Shown here: one piece after another, positions 7,536 to 13,399 of the stretch
Numbering within the stretch: position 1 is the first letter of the stretch
Layout of the letters: each line of letters opens with the position of its first letter
Source: an uncultured Bacteroides sp.
GTDB taxonomy: Bacteria; Bacteroidota; Bacteroidia; Bacteroidales; Bacteroidaceae
Direction: 5' to 3'
NCBI GenBank assembly: GCA_900544675.1
Contig: UQVZ01000053.1
Coordinates: forward strand, 1 to 19,634
Length of the DNA: 19,634 nt
Translations under genes and position numbers: made by a program
Notes under the pieces: generated by a model
Told to the model about the DNA's origin: nothing
The model's input: only the letters and a program-made list of their open reading frames with translations
Databases searched by the model: none

Positions 7536-8014
7536 CTACTATTTCTTTATATTCCATGTAACACCATCGGTCATAACCGCATTATCAACCACATAGTACA
7601 ACATTACAATTACTATATCAATCTCTCGATATTGTATGCCTAACGCGTTAGCGGAATTAAATTGATAAAAGATTTATGTATAAAAGTTTGCATATTGTTG
7701 ATATTTAACAAATTAAAGGTAACCAAACTTCTAATGGACAAATATCGTATGCACAACCTATATGCAATATTCGCAAAATTTCTAAACATTTGCAAGCAAG
7801 TAGCCGACAATTTAGTCAATGAATCCGGAAATACTTCAAAAAAGGCGTTGTTCCCAAATTCTTAGGAAGATTAACTCACTTACAATCCGGCAATACATTA
7901 ACTACAAAAGCAACAAACAATACAGCAAGAGAAAGCCGACCGACAATTGTGGCATTACAAAACCATACGATTTTCTTCTTTCAGAAGCCCCTACAACCGT
8001 ATTTCATCAAAAAA
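7536..8014. other. AT-rich gap without a convincing gene
   Basis: About 480 bases with only short, low-complexity frames (longest 67-70 codons, rich in Lys/Asn/Ile and without recognisable domains or ribosome sites). I see no RNA gene. A perfect 12-base palindrome, CTAACGCGTTAG, lies at 7640-7651. The stretch probably belongs to the same foreign segment as the nuclease. Confidence 0.6.
7640..7651. promoter_or_regulatory. 12-bp perfect palindrome
   Basis: CTAACGCGTTAG reads the same on both strands and stands out in AT-rich sequence, about 105 bases upstream of the nuclease start. It could be an operator or part of a recombination scar. No protein can be assigned. Confidence 0.3.
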
Positions 8015-8031
8015 TTATCGTTTTTCGATAA
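8015..8031. promoter_or_regulatory. Operator-like palindrome, upstream copy
   Basis: TTATCG-TTTTT-CGATAA, an inverted repeat with 6-bp arms. It lies just upstream of the -33 element of the following operon. Its reverse complement matches the copy at 8082-8096 over 16 bases. Confidence 0.65.
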
Positions 8032-8047
8032 ATTTTTCTTGTTTTTC

Positions 8048-8079
8048 TTTGGTAGATAAAAAAATAATGCCTACATTTG
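8048..8079 (+). promoter_or_regulatory. Bacteroides-type promoter of the DUF3836-CPBP-DUF2975-XRE operon
   Basis: TTTG (8048-8051) and TACATTTG (8072-8079) match the -33 and -7 consensus with a 20-base gap. Transcription should begin near 8085, inside the downstream palindrome, giving a leader of about 70 bases. Confidence 0.8.
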
Positions 8080-8081
8080 CA

Positions 8082-8096
8082 TATCGAAAAACGATA
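8082..8096. promoter_or_regulatory. Operator-like palindrome, downstream copy
   Basis: TATCG-AAAAA-CGATA covers the expected transcription start. It is the inverted copy of the site at 8015-8031, 66 bp away centre to centre. Together they bracket the promoter. A small XRE repressor encoded as the last gene of this operon is the natural candidate to bind them. Confidence 0.65.
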
Positions 8097-8155
8097 AATA
8101 ATTATTGAAATAGATAATAAACAAGCTTATTAAAAACATTAAAAAACATACGATT

Positions 8156-8572
8156 ATGAAAAAGACATTTGTTACCAAAGCCATCACCGCTATCTTCGCA
8201 ACCACTATGATGAGCTTCACTACCGCAACCGAAGCCAATGCGCAAAACACGTTTGTTTACGGACAAGACGGCAATACCTTGACCGTTTCTACCCTGAATG
8301 CCGACGGGTTCTCGATTACCCCGAAACTGAAATACGAATACCAATACGATACCGACGGTAATCTGGCGGAAAAGAAAGCCTACCGCTGGAATCGTGACAG
8401 CCGCACCTGGCAGCCCGCTTACCTGCTCAACTTCGTCCTTGGCGACGGCATTTACCTGATTGATTATGCCGAATACGACCGGACTACGGGAGCCTTCACG
8501 CAGAACCTGCAGACCAGCATCTATTACCAACAAGCCGACAGCGACCTGCTGCTGACCGATGTACAGAGATAA
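8156..8572 (+). CDS. Small secreted protein, DUF3836-like
   Basis: A 138-residue protein with a clear signal peptide: basic MKKTFVTK, a hydrophobic core, then cleavage after Ala29 in ANA-Q. The mature part of ~109 residues is rich in Tyr, Asp and Asn and looks beta-stranded: KLKYEYQYDTDGNLAEKKAY, then YRWNRDSRTWQPAY and YAEYDRTTGAF. This pattern of 'YxYDxxGnlxxKxxxxWN...WxP' resembles the DUF3836 family common in Bacteroides, whose function is unknown; I made the assignment by eye. There is no lipobox Cys, so it should be free in the periplasm or secreted. It is the first gene after the operator-bracketed promoter and lies 37 bases before the CPBP protease. Confidence 0.7.
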   Translation: MKKTFVTKAITAIFATTMMSFTTATEANAQNTFVYGQDGNTLTVSTLNADGFSITPKLKYEYQYDTDGNLAEKKAYRWNRDSRTWQPAYLLNFVLGDGIYLIDYAEYDRTTGAFTQNLQTSIYYQQADSDLLLTDVQR

Positions 8573-8609
8573 TCCACCGAATCGTTCACTTATAATATAG
8601 GATACAACT

Positions 8610-9449
8610 ATGGGACGCGCTATCAAACTGATTCTTTATTACTTCGCTTATACTTTCGGAATAGGGATATTGTTCATGGCAGGCTATGCCATCGCACTCC
8701 AAACCACCGACATTGATTCGTTTTCATCCGACCCGGGCTATACTTCCATGACAATGCTTGCCCAAGTGCTTGGCACAGTGGCGGTCTGCTGCCACCTGCT
8801 ATGCTGGAAATATGTGAAGCGTGACCAGCTGACACTGAACTTCCCGAAGGCAAACAAAGTCATGCTGGCAGCTGTCGTCCTCATCGTCGGAATGGGGTTC
8901 TGGACCAACTACCTGACCGAACTGACCGAACTTCCCGATATACTGGAAGAAACTTTCCGGAAAGCGATGAACGACCCGTTTGGGATTATATCGGTGGTCA
9001 TCATGGCTCCCCTCATGGAAGAACTGCTGTTCCGTGGTGCCATACAGGAATACCTGATGCGCAAGTGGAAGAATCCGGCAATAGCCATCGTGGTCGCTTC
9101 CCTGATTTTCGGAGTCATACATGGCAATCCGATACAAATCTTCTTTGCCTTCCTTACGGGGCTGGCATTGGGCTGGATATATTACCGCACCGGCAGTCTG
9201 CTCCCTGCCATGCTGATGCACTTCATCAACAACGGAGCCTCCGTAGTGCTCTTTCACTTATCGGGCGGAACGGATGAGACCATGACCGAAGCCTTGGGCA
9301 ATACCGGAGCCGTTTGCCTTGCGCTGGCAGGAGCGGTGCTGACCGTAGTAAGCATCTGGTATATCAAGAACCGTCTGATTCCTACTCCAATCGTATGGAG
9401 GGAAGAGCCGGTGCAGACCGAAGAAATCAAATCTACAGACAACATTTAA
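8610..9449 (+). CDS. CPBP-family intramembrane glutamic-type protease
   Basis: A 279-residue multi-pass inner-membrane protein with the three CPBP (Rce1/Abi, PF02517) motifs in order: EELLFR (Glu137, Glu138, Arg142), FGVIH (Phe167, His171) and HFINN (His204, Asn208). These form the active site of Rce1-type proteases. Hydrophobic segments lie at about 8-30, 45-64, 82-100, 126-142, 157-172, 176-193 and 228-250. The substrate is unknown. Bacterial relatives act in peptide maturation, bacteriocin self-immunity or signalling. It sits between a secreted small protein and a DUF2975 membrane protein, with only 11 bases before the latter, so it is operonic. Processing of the secreted product is a possible but unproven role. 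Confidence 0.85.
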   Translation: MGRAIKLILYYFAYTFGIGILFMAGYAIALQTTDIDSFSSDPGYTSMTMLAQVLGTVAVCCHLLCWKYVKRDQLTLNFPKANKVMLAAVVLIVGMGFWTNYLTELTELPDILEETFRKAMNDPFGIISVVIMAPLMEELLFRGAIQEYLMRKWKNPAIAIVVASLIFGVIHGNPIQIFFAFLTGLALGWIYYRTGSLLPAMLMHFINNGASVVLFHLSGGTDETMTEALGNTGAVCLALAGAVLTVVSIWYIKNRLIPTPIVWREEPVQTEEIKSTDNI

Positions 9450-9460
9450 CCGACAAACTT

Positions 9461-10078
9461 ATGAAAACCGTACGCATTTTAGGAATCATCCTGATACTTG
9501 CCTTGATAGTCAGTGTATTCAGAAACTTCGCACCCGGATTTATAGACGGCTGGAACGATGCCGAAGCCGACCTACAATTGACATTACCCACCGATTTCAG
9601 CTCGGTATCCTTATCGGTAAAAGGATATAAGGACGGGACGACACCCGACAGCCTGTTCAACCGGGCCATGCAGAGCAACGTCCCCTGCGAGACAAACGAA
9701 ATCTCCACCTATGTTGTCCACTCCTCGTGGTCGCACATTGTGAACATCTTTATCTTTCCCATGGCATTGCTCTGCCTCTACGGTTTCTATTGCCTGGTCC
9801 GCCTGCTGATAGCCGTGAGCCGGGGCGATATCCTGACCCGGAAGAACATACGCCGCCTGCGTTTCTTTATCTATCCGGCCGTAGCATTTTCCGCCCTGTT
9901 CGAGCTGAACCGGTACATCCTTTACCGCAGTGCCCTGCACGAGTTGGTTTCGGCAGATTACGTTTTTGCCGACTTCCACCTGAAATATTCCTGGACATTT
10001 ATGCTCATCATTGCCTTGCTGGTAGAAATCTTCGCCCAAGCGGTACGCATTAAAGAAGAAAACGATTTAACCATTTAA
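9461..10078 (+). CDS. DUF2975 membrane protein
   Basis: 205 residues from the ATG at 9461, chosen because it follows the CPBP stop by 11 bases; the open frame extends upstream but inside the CPBP gene. There are four predicted helices (about 5-22, 92-118, 131-150, 176-195), with a ~70-residue outer segment between the first two. The basic RGDILTRKNIRRLR after helix 2 and the C-terminal VRIKEENDLTI are hallmarks of DUF2975, the family usually encoded beside a small YozG-type XRE regulator, as here (15 bases downstream). The molecular role is unknown. The constant partnership suggests that the membrane protein modulates the repressor or belongs to its regulon. Confidence 0.8.
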   Translation: MKTVRILGIILILALIVSVFRNFAPGFIDGWNDAEADLQLTLPTDFSSVSLSVKGYKDGTTPDSLFNRAMQSNVPCETNEISTYVVHSSWSHIVNIFIFPMALLCLYGFYCLVRLLIAVSRGDILTRKNIRRLRFFIYPAVAFSALFELNRYILYRSALHELVSADYVFADFHLKYSWTFMLIIALLVEIFAQAVRIKEENDLTI

Positions 10079-10093
10079 TATTCCCCAAAGCCT

Positions 10094-10300
10094 ATGCCGA
10101 TAATCGTGAATCTTGATGTGATGATGGCGAAACGGAAGATTTCGCTGGGAGAGCTTGCCGAACGGATTGACCTGACACCGGCAAACCTCTCTATCCTGAA
10201 AACAGGAAAAGCCAAAGCGGTGCGCTTCTCTACCCTGGAAGCCATCTGCAAAGAGCTGAACTGTCAGCCCGGCGACATACTGGAATACCGTCCGGAATAG
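10094..10300 (+). CDS. Small XRE/YozG-like transcriptional regulator
   Basis: 68 residues forming a bare Cro/C1-type helix-turn-helix with no extra domain. MAKRKISLGELAERIDLT makes helices 1-2, PANLSILKTGKAKAVRFSTL contains the recognition helix and turn, and LEAICKELNCQPGDILEYRPE makes the last helices. This is the typical partner of DUF2975 proteins (B. subtilis yozG/yoaS arrangement). As the last gene of the operon it is well placed to be an autorepressor, and the palindromes around 8015 and 8082 are the most likely target; that is inference. The start is 15 bases after the DUF2975 stop. Confidence 0.85.
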   Translation: MPIIVNLDVMMAKRKISLGELAERIDLTPANLSILKTGKAKAVRFSTLEAICKELNCQPGDILEYRPE

Positions 10301-10304
10301 TGTC

Positions 10305-10397
10305 ATAGGATACTTGGCAAAGCATTATATAATAATCGGCAATTTATTATATAATACTTTGTCATTTATCATAGAATACTTTGCCGTTTATAATAGA
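10305..10397. repeat. Imperfect ~22-bp tandem repeat, AT-rich
   Basis: About four units of 20-24 bases share the core ATA-(G)-AATACTTTGSCA-TTTAT: ATAGGATACTTGGCA, ATAATAATCGGCA, ATAATACTTTGTCA, ATAGAATACTTTGCCG. The middle holds the perfect palindrome TATTATATAATA (10345-10356). It starts 4 bases after the regulator's stop codon. It could be an operator array, a transcript-end structure or a microsatellite. Confidence 0.6.
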
Positions 10398-10475
10398 AGC
10401 AGAAGAACGTCCCGCCGGATGAAGGCAGACTATTTCTCGAAAAAAAGCCATGCCTCTTGCTTCATCTAAGTTTTT

Positions 10476-10517
10476 TGACGTTTTGCGCAAAATTATCCCG
10501 ATTTTACCCCACGTCAA
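10476..10517. promoter_or_regulatory. Nested inverted repeats upstream of the helicase
   Basis: TTGACGT (10476-10482) and ACGTCAA (10511-10517) are perfect 7-base complements. Between them, overlapping the left arm, lies the perfect palindrome TTTTGCGCAAAA (10481-10492). All is upstream of the predicted helicase promoter, so a protein-binding role is more likely than an RNA one. Weak evidence. Confidence 0.35.
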
Positions 10518-10573
10518 TCCCTAATAGTTAGTAAAAAAGCAAGAGAAAGCGCCTATATCTCGTTAATTGTCTG

Positions 10574-10581
10574 TATCTTTG
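10574..10581 (+). promoter_or_regulatory. -7 element of the DEAD-box helicase gene
   Basis: TATCTTTG matches TAnnTTTG exactly and ends 26 bases before the start codon. No good -33 TTTG is seen. Confidence 0.55.
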
Positions 10582-10607
10582 CAGCCGAATTAGACAGTAA
10601 ACGATAA

Positions 10608-12464
10608 ATGAAGACATTTGAAGAACTTGGCGTAGCACCTGAAATACGCAAAGCGATTGAAGAAATGGGATACGAGAATCCCATGCCTGTACAAGAAGAA
10701 GTGATTCCCTATCTGTTGGGAAACGGAAACGACGTAGTGGCTCTGGCACAAACCGGAACCGGAAAAACAGCCGCATTTGGTCTGCCGCTGATACAAAAGA
10801 TTGATGTAAACAACCGCCTACCTCAAGCATTGATACTTTGCCCCACACGTGAACTTTGCTTGCAGATAGCCGGAGACTTGAACGACTATTCGAAATACAT
10901 CACCGACCTGAAGATATTGCCCGTTTATGGCGGCTCTTCCATCGAGAGCCAAATACGCAGCCTGAAAAAAGGCGTACACATCATCGTTGCCACACCGGGA
11001 CGCCTCATCGACCTCATCGAACGCCGGGTAGCAAAGCTGGAAACTATCCGCGATGTGGTGATGGACGAAGCCGACGAAATGCTGAACATGGGATTTACCG
11101 ACAGCATCAACGCCATCCTGGAAAACGTACCCCAGGACCGTAATACGCTGATGTTTTCCGCTACGATGAGCCCGGAAATATCACGCATCGCCAAAACTTA
11201 TCTGCACGATGCCAAGGAAATCACCATCGGCACGAAGAACGAAGGCACGAAGAACGTGCACCACGTGGCATACATCGTGCATGCCAAGGACAAGTACCTG
11301 GCACTGAAACGTGTGGTAGACTTCTACCCGATGATATACGGCATCATCTTCTGCCGTACGCGTCTGGAGACGCAGGAGATTGCCGACAAGCTGATACAAG
11401 ACGGATATAACGCCGACTCACTGCACGGCGAGCTGAGCCAGGCGCAACGCGACCTGGTGATGCAGAAGTTCCGCCAGCGTCATCTGCAATTGCTGGTAGC
11501 TACCGATGTGGCTGCTCGCGGACTGGACGTGAACGACCTGACCCACGTCATCAACTACGGTCTGCCCGATGATACCGAAAGCTATACGCACCGGAGCGGA
11601 CGTACCGGACGTGCAGGCAAGACGGGTATCTCTATCGCCATCATGAACCTGCGCGAGAAGGGCAAGATGAAGCAGATAGAACGCATCCTCAACAAGAAGT
11701 TCAGCGTAGAGACGTTGCCTACGGGACAAGCCATCTGCGAGCAGCAACTCATCAAGCTGATAGACGACATCGAGAAAGTGAAGGTGGACGAAGAGGAAAT
11801 CGACGCTTTCCTGCCGAACATCTACCGCAAACTGGAATGGCTGAGCAAGGAAGACCTTATCAAGCGCGTGGTGTCGATGGAGTTCAACCGCTTCCTTGAT
11901 TACTACAAGAACGCGCCCGAAATAGACCAGCCCAGCGCCAACGAAAAAGAAAAGAAGGAGAAGAAAAAAGAAAAGAAAGAGCGTCCCGAACGCCGCGAGC
12001 GTTCGCGCAAAGCAGAGAAGGGCTACACGCGGCTCTTCATCAACCTGGGCAAGACCGACGGTTTCTTCCCCAATCAGGTAATCGAACTTATCAACCGCAA
12101 CCTGAAGAAGGAACGCATCGAAGTGGGACGCATCGACCTGATGCAGAACTTCTCGTTCTTTGAAGTCATCGAGGCACAGGCACCGAAAGTAGTAAGGGCA
12201 CTGAACAAAGTGACTTACAACGGACGGAAAGTCGTAGTGGAAGTGGCAGAAGAAAACGAAGGTAACAGCGACAAGAGCGGAAAGAAACGCTCGAAAGAAA
12301 CGAAAAAATCGAAAGTCGGACGCCAGGAGCCGGAATATGAACCGGCAAACCGCTCGAAACGGAAAGACGACTGGAAGCAATTCTTCCAACACGATGATGA
12401 CTTTGCAGGTCCTGACTTCGGAGCAGAAGCCGGATGGGCGAAAAAGAAGAAAAAGAGAAAATAA
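10608..12464 (+). CDS. DEAD-box ATP-dependent RNA helicase with DbpA RNA-binding domain
   Basis: A 618-residue cytosolic RNA helicase of the CsdA/DeaD/DbpA group, which remodels ribosomal and messenger RNA. Helicase core 1 holds a Q motif (Gln29), AQTGTGKT (47-54), PTREL (79-83), TPGR (129-132), DEAD (153-156) and SAT (184-186). Core 2 holds FCRTRLETQ (248-256), ARGLDV (303-308) and HRSGRTGR (328-335). A Lys/Glu-rich linker (~443-470) leads to a DbpA-type RNA-binding domain (~472-546), and the tail to residue 618 is strongly basic and presumably disordered, ending in KKKKKRK. The exact paralogue (rRNA assembly or cold-shock mRNA unwinding) cannot be decided. It is a single gene with its own -7 box. 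Confidence 0.94.
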   Translation: MKTFEELGVAPEIRKAIEEMGYENPMPVQEEVIPYLLGNGNDVVALAQTGTGKTAAFGLPLIQKIDVNNRLPQALILCPTRELCLQIAGDLNDYSKYITDLKILPVYGGSSIESQIRSLKKGVHIIVATPGRLIDLIERRVAKLETIRDVVMDEADEMLNMGFTDSINAILENVPQDRNTLMFSATMSPEISRIAKTYLHDAKEITIGTKNEGTKNVHHVAYIVHAKDKYLALKRVVDFYPMIYGIIFCRTRLETQEIADKLIQDGYNADSLHGELSQAQRDLVMQKFRQRHLQLLVATDVAARGLDVNDLTHVINYGLPDDTESYTHRSGRTGRAGKTGISIAIMNLREKGKMKQIERILNKKFSVETLPTGQAICEQQLIKLIDDIEKVKVDEEEIDAFLPNIYRKLEWLSKEDLIKRVVSMEFNRFLDYYKNAPEIDQPSANEKEKKEKKKEKKERPERRERSRKAEKGYTRLFINLGKTDGFFPNQVIELINRNLKKERIEVGRIDLMQNFSFFEVIEAQAPKVVRALNKVTYNGRKVVVEVAEENEGNSDKSGKKRSKETKKSKVGRQEPEYEPANRSKRKDDWKQFFQHDDDFAGPDFGAEAGWAKKKKKRK

Positions 12465-12484
12465 GCATAAGAGGGTGTTAACAT

Positions 12485-12572
12485 AGGTCTTTTTGAACAC
12501 AGAGACACAAAGACACAGAGTTTCATTTTTCAAATCAGATGCTCTGTGACTTTGTGTCTCTGCGTTTAATTG
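12485..12572. repeat. 88-bp direct repeat left of hicAB; palindromic repeat copy 2
   Basis: It matches 13301-13388 at 86 of 88 positions (differences at 12545 and 12559). It is itself a hairpin: left arm 12495-12520 starting GAACACAGAGAC, right arm 12542-12567, with a few mismatches, loop 12521-12541. The left arm is the same 26 bases as in the palindrome after ribF. It follows the helicase stop by about 20 bases. Confidence 0.92.
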
Positions 12573-12616
12573 TCTCTGGTGTTCTTTTGCTTTTATAGTA
12601 AAATCACGAATATATC

Positions 12617-12647
12617 TTTGTTATTATTCCTGTTTTTACTATATTTG
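12617..12647 (+). promoter_or_regulatory. Bacteroides-type promoter of hicA
   Basis: TTTG (12617-12620) and TATATTTG (12640-12647) are both exact matches, 19 bases apart. The ATG of hicA is 25 bases after the -7 box. Confidence 0.8.
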
Positions 12648-12672
12648 TAACGTAATAAAGTCAGAAAACGCT

Positions 12673-12861
12673 ATGAGTTACAAATCAGTCAAAGAGGTTG
12701 TAACGATGTTGCTTGACAACGGCTTTGTTCTAAAGAGCCAGAAGGGCAGCCACATGAAGTTTGAAAAAAACGGAATAACGGTAGTCGTTCCGAATCATGG
12801 AAAGAAAGGCGTTGAAAGAGGCACTTATTACAGCATTTTGAGGCAAGCGGGGCTGAAATAG
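12673..12861 (+). CDS. hicA: HicA-type mRNA interferase toxin
   Basis: 62 residues, a full-length HicA with the double-stranded-RNA-binding-like fold. The family signature is present: VKEVVTMLLDNGFVLKSQKG, then GSHMKFEKNG with the catalytic His27, VVVPNHGKKGVERGT, and SILRQAGL at the end. HicA cleaves mRNA when freed from HicB. It is toxin-first with its own strong promoter and is followed by hicB 40 bases later. A GC-rich hairpin overlaps its stop codon. Confidence 0.93.
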   Translation: MSYKSVKEVVTMLLDNGFVLKSQKGSHMKFEKNGITVVVPNHGKKGVERGTYYSILRQAGLK

Positions 12862-12880
12862 CCCCCGCCTCTTTTGTTTA
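12841..12880 (+). terminator. Hairpin at the hicA stop codon, possible attenuator before hicB
   Basis: GGGGCT (12849-12854) and AGCCCC (12860-12865) pair around a 5-base loop that holds part of the TAG stop. Flanking GC and AGGC/GCCT extend the stem with a small bulge and internal loop. CTTTTGTTT follows. It looks like an intrinsic terminator between toxin and antitoxin, although the T-tract is interrupted. Confidence 0.5.
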
Positions 12881-12901
12881 ATGATAAAAATGGAGGTCAA
12901 C

Positions 12902-13294
12902 ATGAGAACTGTGGAGGTAATTGTCGAACACGCCGGGAACAACCTAAGTGCTTATATTGAAGGTGCTCCTGTTATTACAGTCGGTAATAACATAAGGGAG
13001 ATTGAAGAAAATATGAAGGAAGCCATTGATTTATATTTGGAAGACAATCCCAATCCATGTGAAATCCTCAGCGGAGAGTTCACCTTGAAGTTTAAAATAG
13101 ATGCCGCTACCTTCATCAACTATTACAGCAATATCTTTACAAAGGCAGCTTTAAGCCGGATAACTGGAATCAATGAACGCCAGTTGTGGCACTATGCAGC
13201 AGGAGTACATAAGCCTCGTAAACAACAATTGGAGAAGATTCAGAAAGGCATCAATGCGCTTACAGAGGAACTGGCTGCCATAAATTTATTATGA
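12902..13294 (+). CDS. hicB: HicB-type antitoxin with C-terminal helix-turn-helix
   Basis: 130 residues from the ATG at 12902, preferred over ATGs at 12881 and 12890 because GGAGG (12892-12896) sits 5 bases before it. The N-terminal half (MRTVEVIVEHAGNNLSAYIE, NIREIEENMKEAIDLYLEDN) is the partly degraded RNase-H-like HicB fold that binds and blocks HicA. The C-terminal half (LSRITGINERQLWHYAAGVH, KPRKQQLEKIQKGINAL) is a DNA-binding helix-turn-helix, so HicB should autorepress the operon. It is typical of Bacteroides HicB. The whole pair is enclosed by 88-bp direct repeats. Confidence 0.92.
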   Translation: MRTVEVIVEHAGNNLSAYIEGAPVITVGNNIREIEENMKEAIDLYLEDNPNPCEILSGEFTLKFKIDAATFINYYSNIFTKAALSRITGINERQLWHYAAGVHKPRKQQLEKIQKGINALTEELAAINLL

Positions 13295-13300
13295 TGTGAC

Positions 13301-13388
13301 AGGTCTTTTTGAACACAGAGACACAAAGACACAGAGTTTCATTTTTCAAATCAGATGCTCCGTGACTTTGTGTCGCTGCGTTTAATTG
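13301..13388. repeat. 88-bp direct repeat right of hicAB; palindromic repeat copy 3
   Basis: It is almost identical to 12485-12572 (two substitutions) and lies 816 bp away. The arms are 13311-13336 and 13358-13383. It fills the gap between the convergent hicB and flippase genes. Confidence 0.92.
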
Positions 13389-13399
13389 CCTGTGATTTT

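Noticed and set aside
7662..8031. Two short plus-strand frames of 67 and 70 codons in the AT-rich gap
   Set aside because: Composition is that of random AT-rich DNA, without ribosome sites or domains; the second runs into the upstream operator palindrome.
11418..12533. A 371-codon minus-strand frame opposite the helicase gene
   Set aside because: It is Phe/Leu/Val-rich from antisense of Lys/Glu codons, has no start signals and runs through the palindromic repeat.
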